A DNA stretch of 13,767 nt from Nitrospina sp. (GTDB lineage Bacteria; Nitrospinota; Nitrospinia; Nitrospinales; VA-1), in assembly GCA_018665625.1 (NCBI GenBank), contig JABJCF010000270.1:1-13767 (forward strand). The letters are read 5' to 3'. This document shows, one piece after another, positions 7,924-13,767 of this stretch; within the stretch, counting starts at the first letter, position 1, and every line of letters starts with the position of its first letter. The notes beneath the pieces are model-generated. The model searched no databases, had not been told where the DNA came from, and saw only the letters and a program-made list of their open reading frames with translations. Made by a program: the position numbers and the translations under genes.

Positions 7924-9329
7924 GCCATCTCTTTAATTTTTGGGGACAATCTGTTCCGGGAAACGTTTATCAGTGTGAATAAATCTTTTGCGTCATCAGG
8001 GTAAACTGCAAGTCCCCATTGTATGCTTGCTTGCATGGCTTTTCCATTGACGTGTAGTGGGTTGTATTCGAATAGTTGTTTGAGTTTGGTTTCCAGTTGT
8101 TTTACTTCTTTTTGGCTTTTGTTCATTAACATGAGTACAAAAGTATTTTCTGATAACCGGAAAACAAATTTCGGTGAAGGAATTATTTTTGCGAACAGGG
8201 CAATCATTTGTTTTAAGTAGGCATCACTTTGATCCACGCCATGGGTTTGATAAAGGTCGCTGAGGTTCGTGAGTTGCACTGACAAAAAATAAACCGGTTG
8301 GTTGGACTTAAAAAGTTCCTCTGATACAGCGAGTTGGTACTCGGTTAAAAATCGATAGTTAGGAACCCCGGTGACGGGATCAAGATTTTTATCATAGACC
8401 CATCGGTCTTTAGTGTCAGAGCAAAATAAAGCTGAAGCCGCTGCGGAAACTATAAGGGAAAGTTTATCCAGGTCTGCATGGCTCAGTCCTTCAGATTGTT
8501 CAGACCCGACCAATAGAACCCCGTATAAGGTTTCATTAAGAAGTATAGGTAAAGCCGCAGCAGATAACAGATCTTCAGGTCTTTCTTCTTCAGAAAACAA
8601 GATGGTTTTTCTTTCTGAATTAAAACGCAATAAAAGGGGAGATCGGTTTTTTGCACAAGACCCCACTAGCCCTTTGCCAAAATGCACAAGAGTTTCAGAG
8701 AGGTCATGGGTGAACCCTCTATGACCGATGATACGCCCTTCCTGCTGGTTCTCTTCAAACCAGATGACGGCAATGGATTTAAAGGAAATGATTGATGCGG
8801 GAATTTGGGTCAACCGATCTGCTACTGAAGAACGATTTGGAGATTCTGCTAAAAACCGGCAGTAGGAAGTCAGTTCCTGTAAATCGGGCAGTGAATCATC
8901 ATTTAATGCTGGCGTATGCTTTTCCTGTTGTAAATGCCAGGCAATCTGTTCTGCGAAGTTTGATAGTATTTTTTGTAGCTTAATTGATATTTGGTAGCTT
9001 TCTTTTGTGTCGATTACAAGCACTCCGAGTAGTTCTTCGGAAAAAACAGGAACAGCTAGAAACCCTTTTAGTTCTTCTGGTTTTTTATAAATTCCCCCAA
9101 TATCTGAATCAAGATTTTCTAGCAGTTGCGATTTACGTGTTTCGGCGGCAAGGCCGATAGGTCCTTCACCAATTTTAATGGCGACAGTCCTATCCAGATG
9201 ACGGCTGAGAGTGAAATGCTCTCGCATTACAAGCTTGTCACCTTTCAAGCCGAACAAGGCCGCAGTGTGGGCGTCAGCAACGTTTCCTATTAAGTCAATT
9301 AGATGTGAAAGTAGATTTGATGAAGTCAT
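7920..9329 (-). CDS. Tandem GAF-domain protein with a degenerate GGDEF domain
   Basis: This is a 469-residue soluble protein with no membrane segment. An N-terminal GAF-like domain (~1-135, with GEGPIGLAAE at 54-63 and FLAVPVF at 90-96) is followed by a second GAF-like domain (~155-302, with GKGLVGSCA at 218-226 and LPILLNETLYGVLLVG at 260-275). The C-terminal third (~313-465) is GGDEF-like. It opens with DPVTGVPNYRFL (317-328; usual DPLTGLPNRRFL), but where GG(D/E)EF should be it reads SENTF (393-397). No RxxD inhibitory site is seen just before it. It is therefore unlikely to make cyclic-di-GMP and may instead bind nucleotide or act as a scaffold, with the GAF domains sensing a small ligand. 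The gene begins 13 bp after the PilZ-like gene and ends by overlapping the mreB start, implying translational coupling. Confidence 0.85.
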   Translation of the reverse strand: MTSSNLLSHLIDLIGNVADAHTAALFGLKGDKLVMREHFTLSRHLDRTVAIKIGEGPIGLAAETRKSQLLENLDSDIGGIYKKPEELKGFLAVPVFSEELLGVLVIDTKESYQISIKLQKILSNFAEQIAWHLQQEKHTPALNDDSLPDLQELTSYCRFLAESPNRSSVADRLTQIPASIISFKSIAVIWFEENQQEGRIIGHRGFTHDLSETLVHFGKGLVGSCAKNRSPLLLRFNSERKTILFSEEERPEDLLSAAALPILLNETLYGVLLVGSEQSEGLSHADLDKLSLIVSAAASALFCSDTKDRWVYDKNLDPVTGVPNYRFLTEYQLAVSEELFKSNQPVYFLSVQLTNLSDLYQTHGVDQSDAYLKQMIALFAKIIPSPKFVFRLSENTFVLMLMNKSQKEVKQLETKLKQLFEYNPLHVNGKAMQASIQWGLAVYPDDAKDLFTLINVSRNRLSPKIKEMA

Positions 9330-9342
9330 ATTCGCTGAAAAA

Positions 9343-9789
9343 TCATTTGCCTCTTTTTCGTAACATATCTTTGTAGCTTTTTACTTCATCCTGAGTGACA
9401 GCCATGGCGGCTACTTCAAACTCGGGAATAGTGCCCGGTTTAGTTTCTGTAACTCTCACTGCCTGACAATCGATTATTTTTTTCTCCCCAGTAGAAGGAA
9501 CGCGGAAAGAAACTTTCAAAAGGTCTCCATCTATAACTGTGCCTTTTATGAAAAATACCAGGCCATTGACTGACATTTCCTGGATAGAAATTTTATGCAG
9601 TTTGTAAAAAAATTCCTTTTCTCTTTCAATTTCTACGTTTCCGACAATTTTTACTTTTGCTCTTTGTCCTTGACGCTTACCGAGGTCCTTATCGAATTTA
9701 ACTTTTATTAGCTGATCGAGATCTCTTCGAATCTTAAGTAATTCATCGGTGGAAAGGTCCTCCAGAGAGGCCATGATTTTTTCTGTCAT
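9343..9789 (-). CDS. PilZ-domain-like protein (possible cyclic-di-GMP receptor)
   Basis: The protein has 148 residues. A short helical N-terminus (~8-30) leads into a PilZ-like beta-barrel (~37-132). The RxxxR motif is present (R39-Q-G-Q-R43). The second motif, usually D/N-x-S-x-x-G, appears as E71-M-S73-V-N-G76, keeping Ser and Gly but with Glu in the first position. PilZ domains with both motifs bind cyclic-di-GMP; the substitution leaves binding uncertain. The gene is first in the unit leading to the degenerate GGDEF gene and mreB, with a good promoter about 90-115 bp upstream. A second ATG at 9774 (MASLEDL) is an alternative start; neither has a strong Shine-Dalgarno. Assignment rests on the motif pair and beta-rich pattern. 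Confidence 0.72.
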   Translation of the reverse strand: MTEKIMASLEDLSTDELLKIRRDLDQLIKVKFDKDLGKRQGQRAKVKIVGNVEIEREKEFFYKLHKISIQEMSVNGLVFFIKGTVIDGDLLKVSFRVPSTGEKKIIDCQAVRVTETKPGTIPEFEVAAMAVTQDEVKSYKDMLRKRGK

Positions 9790-9877
9790 GGTAGGGAAAG
9801 CTAGGATTGTTCGGGTACAAGAAATTAAAAAAACTTGCAGATAAAGGTGAAAAAAATATTTCCTTCCTTCTCAAGGC

Positions 9878-9906
9878 ATCTTATAGTGTAAGTCCCAAAC
9901 TGTCAA
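9878..9906 (-). promoter_or_regulatory. Candidate sigma-70 promoter for the PilZ/GAF/mreB unit
   Basis: On the minus strand a perfect TTGACA (9906-9901) is followed by TAAGAT (9883-9878) at 17 bp, or by the overlapping TATAAG (9885-9880) at 15 bp. Transcription would start near 9870, giving an ~80-nt leader before the ATG at 9789. The rest of the AT-rich gap between this gene and the tRNA unit (9790-10080) shows only an AT-rich 8-bp inverted repeat around 9930-9950. Confidence 0.5.
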
Positions 9907-10008
9907 TCGTTTACCTCTTGATTGGGGATAATTAAAATGGGTTTTTAATTTTAAGACCGATTTAAATTTGGCGTTATAATTCGGTTTCTACTTCAGAAGG
10001 GAAATCGC

Positions 10009-10038
10009 TTGACAGAGTGTGGTTGGCATTTATATACT
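10009..10038 (+). promoter_or_regulatory. Sigma-70 promoter of the tRNA unit
   Basis: TTGACA (10009-10014, full consensus) is followed after 18 bp by TATACT (10033-10038, 5 of 6). Transcription would start near 10045, about 36 nt before tRNA-Val. Position, strand and quality all fit a stable-RNA promoter. Confidence 0.75.
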
Positions 10039-10080
10039 CCCAGACTCTTCTTTAGTAGAAGATCTTATTGGTAACTGCTT

Positions 10081-10156
10081 GGGCGGGTAGCTCAGTTGGG
10101 AGAGCACCGGCCTTACAAGCCGGGGGTCACAGGTTCGAGCCCTGTTCCGCCTACCA
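10081..10156 (+). tRNA. tRNA-Val, anticodon TAC
   Basis: The cloverleaf closes fully over 76 nt. Acceptor GGGCGGG pairs with TCCGCCT with G-T at both ends. D-arm is GCTC/GAGC. Anticodon arm is CCGGC-CTTACAA-GCCGG, giving anticodon TAC at loop centre. Variable loop is GGGTC and T-arm is ACAGG-TTCGAGC-CCTGT. The discriminator is A and CCA is encoded. The T at the first anticodon position reads GTA and GTG and, if modified, further valine codons. Confidence 0.97.
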
Positions 10157-10171
10157 TTATAGAACGACCGC

Positions 10172-10248
<77 letters not shown>

Positions 10249-10253
10249 CCTTT

Positions 10254-10296
10254 AAACAGCCTACAGTCCTAAGACTGTAGGCTGTTTTAGGTTTTT
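10254..10296 (+). terminator. Rho-independent terminator of the tRNA unit
   Basis: A perfect 15-bp stem (10254-10268 with 10273-10287) and a CTAA loop begin 6 nt after tRNA-Asp. A broken T-tract TTTTAGGTTTTT follows (10285-10296). The T-tract lies on the plus side, so the hairpin serves the tRNAs. On the minus strand it has only a short T-run and would be a weak barrier for transcription coming from cheA. Confidence 0.85.
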
Positions 10297-10498
10297 CCAA
10301 GGCTGACGCCTTGAGGAAATTCCCTGTTGTACCTCTGCTACTCCTGTAGGGCAGGGCTCTGGACAAAATCACAAGTCCAGCGTCGCGCTGGCCGCGCCAG
10401 TGGGCTGCTCGCCGCGGGGGCAAAACTTCCATCCAGAGGCTTGGAGATGTTAGTGTCGCCAAAAAAGAAACAGACTCATTGCTCCCCACGCCAGTGGG
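10297..10498. other. Non-coding stretch dense in inverted repeats between the tRNA terminator and the cheA stop
   Basis: No credible gene is present; the only sizeable frame runs antisense through tRNA-Asp. Composition rises to about 75% G+C in 10381-10440, well above the surroundings. Inverted repeats seen: CAAGGC-TGAC-GCCTTG (10298-10313), CCCTG/CAGGG (10322-10356), CTGGAC/GTCCAG with a 10-nt loop (10359-10380), CAGCG-TCG-CGCTG (10378-10390), the competing CGCTGGC-CGC-GCCAGTG (10386-10402), and CCCAC-GCCA-GTGGG (10485-10498), which touches the cheA stop. It may be the cheA 3' untranslated region, a structured RNA, or a dispersed repeat or remnant of inserted DNA. Confidence 0.5.
10395..10498. 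repeat. Direct repeat CGCCAGTGGG, two copies
   Basis: Identical 10-bp copies lie at 10395-10404 and 10489-10498, each forming one arm of a hairpin. They bracket about 84 bp. The copies could mark the borders of an inserted or duplicated segment, or be a shared structural motif. Confidence 0.35.
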
Positions 10499-12763
10499 TC
10501 AGATCAGGCTTTGGACGGTTGCCAAAAGATTGGACTGGTCAAAGCTCCCTTTAATAATATAGGCGTCGGCACCGACTTCTATGCCTCTTCTTTTATCTTC
10601 TTCGCGATCGCGAGAGCTGACTATGATAATTGGCACATGCTTGTACTCTGCATCGTTTCTGAGTTTTTCCACGAGTGCAAACCCATCCAGTCTTGGCATT
10701 TCAATATCAGAAAGCACTAGATCATATTTGAACTTTTGTGTCTTTTCGAGCCCTTCAATCCCGTCTGATGCTATATCAACTTGATAACCATAAGATTCCA
10801 GAATACTTTTCTCGATTTCCCGAGTGCTGACAGAATCTTCCACGATAAGAATATGTTGTTTTTTCTTTTTGGGCGAATGACTTGTTTGTTTGCTTTCCTG
10901 AACGATTTTGGATTTTGCCATTATTTTAGGAACATGAAGAAGGATAACCACATCCCCTTTACCCGTAATGGTTGCTCCGCTTGCCAAATCTGAATTTCTC
11001 ATATGGGAAGGAAGAGGTTTGATTTCCATATCTTCTTCACTTATCAGGTGGTCGATCATAACGCCAATCATTTCATTTCCCATCGCCAGCAAAAGAATGA
11101 TCGAATCCTCCGGCTCTCTTTCATTAGTTTCGGGGAGATTGATGATTTTTTTTAATTCAGTCACAGGAATTATCTGGTCTCGCAAACGAATGGCTTGTTT
11201 ATTTACCACTTCAATAATTTCACTTTTTTGAACTCGAATGATTTCGCGAACAGAGCTGATGGGGAAGCCAAATAAGGTTTGTGACACTGAAAAAAGCAGA
11301 ATCCGCATCACCGCTAAGGTCAAGGGAACGCGAATGGTAAAGCATGTTCCCTTGTCTGGATGGGTTTCTGTTTGAATGGAACCTTTCAATTGCTCAACAA
11401 TATTTTCTTTCACAACATCCATTCCAACCCCTCGCCCTGAAATATCTGTAATAATGGGGCTGGTGCTAAATCCAGGTTCGAAGATGAGGTTTGCAATCTC
11501 CGCATCAGGCATTTTCGATAAATCTTCATTACTCCGCAGATTTCTTTGAATGGCCTTTTTCTTGATCTTTTCAATGGGGATGCCGCCACCATCATCAGAT
11601 ATTTCTATATGAACGCTTTCACCCTCATAGCGGGCTGAAACTTTAAGAGTACCTTTGCGAGGTTTGCCTTTTCTTTTACGTTCTTCAGGCCGTTCTATGC
11701 CGTGGTCCACCGAATTACGAATCATATGGAGAAGAGGATCGCCAATTTTTTCTATAACCCGTTTATCCATTTCTGTGTCAACACCTTCCAGGATAAAATC
11801 AACCTCTTTTCCTGAAGAAGCAGAAAGGTCACGGACCAAGCGAGGGAATGTTTCAACGGCACTTGATAAAGGCATCATTCTTAATTGCAGCACTTTTTCC
11901 CTAAGGCCTTCTGTGAGCAGTCCATGAATATTCATTACATCGCGCATGTTAGACGCATGTTTTTTAATTTTGGAATATAGTGTTTTTGCGATCTCTGCTT
12001 CGGGAGTAGAGTTGGTGTTCTGGATTTGCAGGGAAGCTATTTCAGGATTAGTAGAAAATTCCAGGTAGTTTTTGGAGATTTTTAGTATCTCATCAAGATC
12101 AATTAATCCCTGTTTCATCCTTCCATGATTGGATAAGATTTCCCCCATAACTTTTATTGAATCGTCCAGCTTTTGTGCTTGTACCTTAATTGATTCTTCG
12201 GGGGTCCTGGTTTCAACGGTCTTTTTTAAAGGTTTATTATCAACAACCGTAGAAGTTGTTTCGGGCTCCACCGATTTTTTACTTTTTGGTTTTTTAGCGG
12301 TGGGTTGTAATTTTTTTTCTGGTTTTTTTGGGTTGGCTGACAGGGTTTCATTTTTTTCCTCAGAAACCCTCATGGTTTTTTGATCGAGTGCCCGGTCCAA
12401 TTCAAGGCAAATGCCGTTTTCATCTGTAATGTTTTTCTGCCCGGTCACAGTTTTTTCAACCATTTCTGACATTAGATCTACGGATCGAAAGAAAATTGAG
12501 AACAACTCTTTTGAGGGAGGAATTTTTTTGTTTCTCAGGGCCTCAAGCACATCTTCAAACTTATGGGCAACTTCTGAAATATAAGACAATTGTAAAATTT
12601 TGGAAGAACCCTTAATTGTATGGGCTGAACGAAATACCTGATTAAGAAGATCAAAGTTTGAAGTATCTTTTTCGTATTCCAAAAGTGAATGGTTAATTTT
12701 TGAAATATGTTCGCCCGCTTCTTCGGAAAATTTTCCTATAAATTTGCTAATATCGAAAACCAT
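10499..12763 (-). CDS. cheA: Hybrid chemotaxis-type histidine kinase CheA with C-terminal receiver domain
   Basis: CheA autophosphorylates and passes phosphate to response regulators under control of receptors and CheW. From the ATG at 12763 it has 754 residues: Hpt/P1 domain with SAHTIKGSS (phosphoacceptor H48), a Lys/Pro-rich linker (~135-190) with no recognisable P2 domain, P3 dimerisation (~190-300), and ATP-binding P4. P4 has an N box HMIRNSVDHGIE (346-357), G1 DDGGGI (390-395) and G2 GRGVGMDVV (443-451). A CheW-like P5 (~483-620) and a receiver (~637-754) follow. The receiver has E642/D643, phospho-Asp D686 in LSDIEMPRLDG, S716/S717 and K738, so it looks active. The start is 24 bp after the cheR stop. 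A TTG at 12769, better spaced from an AGAG element, would add two residues. Confidence 0.96.
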   Translation of the reverse strand: MVFDISKFIGKFSEEAGEHISKINHSLLEYEKDTSNFDLLNQVFRSAHTIKGSSKILQLSYISEVAHKFEDVLEALRNKKIPPSKELFSIFFRSVDLMSEMVEKTVTGQKNITDENGICLELDRALDQKTMRVSEEKNETLSANPKKPEKKLQPTAKKPKSKKSVEPETTSTVVDNKPLKKTVETRTPEESIKVQAQKLDDSIKVMGEILSNHGRMKQGLIDLDEILKISKNYLEFSTNPEIASLQIQNTNSTPEAEIAKTLYSKIKKHASNMRDVMNIHGLLTEGLREKVLQLRMMPLSSAVETFPRLVRDLSASSGKEVDFILEGVDTEMDKRVIEKIGDPLLHMIRNSVDHGIERPEERKRKGKPRKGTLKVSARYEGESVHIEISDDGGGIPIEKIKKKAIQRNLRSNEDLSKMPDAEIANLIFEPGFSTSPIITDISGRGVGMDVVKENIVEQLKGSIQTETHPDKGTCFTIRVPLTLAVMRILLFSVSQTLFGFPISSVREIIRVQKSEIIEVVNKQAIRLRDQIIPVTELKKIINLPETNEREPEDSIILLLAMGNEMIGVMIDHLISEEDMEIKPLPSHMRNSDLASGATITGKGDVVILLHVPKIMAKSKIVQESKQTSHSPKKKKQHILIVEDSVSTREIEKSILESYGYQVDIASDGIEGLEKTQKFKYDLVLSDIEMPRLDGFALVEKLRNDAEYKHVPIIIVSSRDREEDKRRGIEVGADAYIIKGSFDQSNLLATVQSLI

Positions 12764-12787
12764 ATTCAACTTTGCTCTAATTAAATT

Positions 12788-13767
12788 TTATTTCAGGTTT
12801 TTTAAATTGTGCTTAAATAAGTGAATCAATTGTTCCTTGTTGTAGGCCAATGGAAAATATGAAAGGTTTCGTTTCTCAATGCTGCTTTTCTCAAGATGTT
12901 TCAAGGCTAGAGAATATTCTTTAAAGGCTCCTTTAAAATCTTCCTCGATATTATGCAATTCAGCCAGATGCATATGCGCCGTCCAGCATGAAGGTTGAAT
13001 GAAAGTCACGCTTTTAAACCATTTAGCCGCATCATTGTGGTTTTCTTCCATGCGCGCAATGATCCCTGAAAGGAGTCGCGCCTCAATATTCCACTCATCT
13101 TGTTTTACTACACTTCTGCATAGCTCTTTAGCTTTTTCAAGTTGTTTTAAATTTATATGAATTGTAGCGTAAAGGTTTTGGGCTTCAATATGCGTGGGTT
13201 CAAGATCAAGCAGGGCTTTTAAATTGGAAAAAGATTCATCGTAATTTTTTTGTATCGCGTTCTTAAGGCCCATTTCAAAAAGATGGGCCGGGCTTTTTGG
13301 GGTAGAGGCCTCCTTTTTCAAAGGTTGAAGTGGTTTTGGGGGAATGGGTATTTTCTTGGAGTTTGAAATTATAGGTCTGGATGGTTTTGGCAGTTTTTGG
13401 GGGGTCGGTATTGTTTCGAAATTTTGTTCGCCGACATCTTGCTTTGTGTAAAAAAATCTCTCTTCAATTTCAACAAGTGACAACCTTTCCATGTTGTGTG
13501 AAAAAGTTTCTGTGGAGCTCAAAATGAGATGCCCGGTTTCATTGAGTGCGTTGCTTAAGTTTTCAAAAACAACTTTTTTGGTTGGGTTGGGGAAATAGAT
13601 CGAGACATTTCGATAAAAAATTATGTCGGCATTATTAAGCCATTCTGGAAAAGATGGTTGGGACAGATTACAACGATAAAATTTAACCGCATCTTTAATT
13701 GAAGACTCTAGTTGATATCGGTTGTTTTCAGTTATTTTGAAATATTTTTCCCGATAGGGTGCTTCAG
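12788..13767 (-). CDS. cheR: CheR-type chemoreceptor methyltransferase with TPR tail, N-terminus outside the window
   Basis: The frame is open to the right edge; 325 C-terminal residues are visible. The methyltransferase part includes the CheR signature in the form DIIFYRNVSIYF (visible 47-58; usual DvIFCRNVLIYF), an NL motif (33-34), GHLILSSTETF (78-88; usual GGYLFLGHSESL), and VEIEERFFY (98-106), the usual end of the domain. A Pro/Lys-rich linker (~117-157) leads to three or four TPR-like helical repeats (~158-295). CheR transfers methyl groups from S-adenosylmethionine to receptor glutamates, and TPR tails typically mediate interactions with receptors or partner proteins. A frame starting at a TTG (13522) inside the catalytic domain is not a separate gene. 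The gene precedes cheA by 24 bp, as in Wsp- or Frz-like clusters. Confidence 0.9.
   Translation of the reverse strand, partial: EAPYREKYFKITENNRYQLESSIKDAVKFYRCNLSQPSFPEWLNNADIIFYRNVSIYFPNPTKKVVFENLSNALNETGHLILSSTETFSHNMERLSLVEIEERFFYTKQDVGEQNFETIPTPQKLPKPSRPIISNSKKIPIPPKPLQPLKKEASTPKSPAHLFEMGLKNAIQKNYDESFSNLKALLDLEPTHIEAQNLYATIHINLKQLEKAKELCRSVVKQDEWNIEARLLSGIIARMEENHNDAAKWFKSVTFIQPSCWTAHMHLAELHNIEEDFKGAFKEYSLALKHLEKSSIEKRNLSYFPLAYNKEQLIHLFKHNLKNLK

Noticed and set aside
9975..9980. Perfect TATAAT on the plus strand as a second tRNA promoter
   Set aside because: No acceptable -35 element lies 16-18 bp upstream, and the TTGACA/TATACT pair further downstream is much better.
10254..10287. The 15-bp hairpin as a two-way terminator also serving cheA
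   Set aside because: The minus-strand side has only a short T-run after the stem and lies over 200 bp past the cheA stop; only the plus-strand role is well supported.
12788..13522. A stand-alone 244-residue TPR protein starting at 13522
   Set aside because: The start codon would be a TTG inside the CheR catalytic domain; the frame continues upstream with clear CheR motifs to the window edge.

Overview
The window reads as chromosomal DNA of a Gram-negative bacterium. It encodes a tripartite efflux pump with an outer-membrane channel and a lipoprotein adaptor, MreB, and a chemosensory CheR/CheA pair. Base composition is AT-rich (roughly 40% G+C by eye), apart from one G+C-rich stretch near 10.38-10.44 kb. 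The gene content (CheR with TPRs, CheA with a fused receiver, PilZ/GAF/GGDEF proteins) suits deltaproteobacterial or Nitrospinota-like lineages. That placement is a guess; no rRNA or other lineage marker is present. All protein genes lie on the minus strand. Only the two tRNA genes are on the plus strand.

Minus-strand block A (1-6205) is an efflux operon transcribed right to left. Its first gene encodes an unusual fusion of a periplasmic substrate-binding-protein-like domain with a TolC-type outer-membrane channel. Next come a lipoprotein membrane-fusion adaptor and an RND inner-membrane transporter, the last cut by the left window edge. Spacings are 16 bp and 4 bp, so this looks like one transcription unit encoding a complete pump.

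Block B (6502-9789) is a second minus-strand cluster: a PilZ-like protein, a GAF-GAF protein with a degenerate GGDEF domain, MreB, and a small cysteine-rich putative zinc protein. The degenerate GGDEF gene and mreB overlap by an ATGA, so their translation is probably coupled. No mreC or mreD follows. A TTGACA-type promoter lies upstream of the PilZ gene. The layout suggests a link between cyclic-di-GMP-type regulation and cell shape, but that is inference.

Block C (10009-10296) is a compact plus-strand unit: a near-consensus sigma-70 promoter, tRNA-Val(TAC), tRNA-Asp(GTC) and a 15-bp perfect hairpin terminator. It is followed by about 200 bp rich in inverted repeats with no credible gene.

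Block D (10499-13767) is the end of a chemosensory operon on the minus strand: the C-terminal part of a CheR methyltransferase with a TPR tail (cut by the right edge), then a CheA kinase lacking a recognisable P2 domain and carrying a C-terminal receiver. This is the architecture of Wsp/Frz-like or other alternative-function pathways.

The best candidates for something new are the binding-protein/TolC fusion in block A and the PilZ, degenerate GGDEF and MreB operon in block B.
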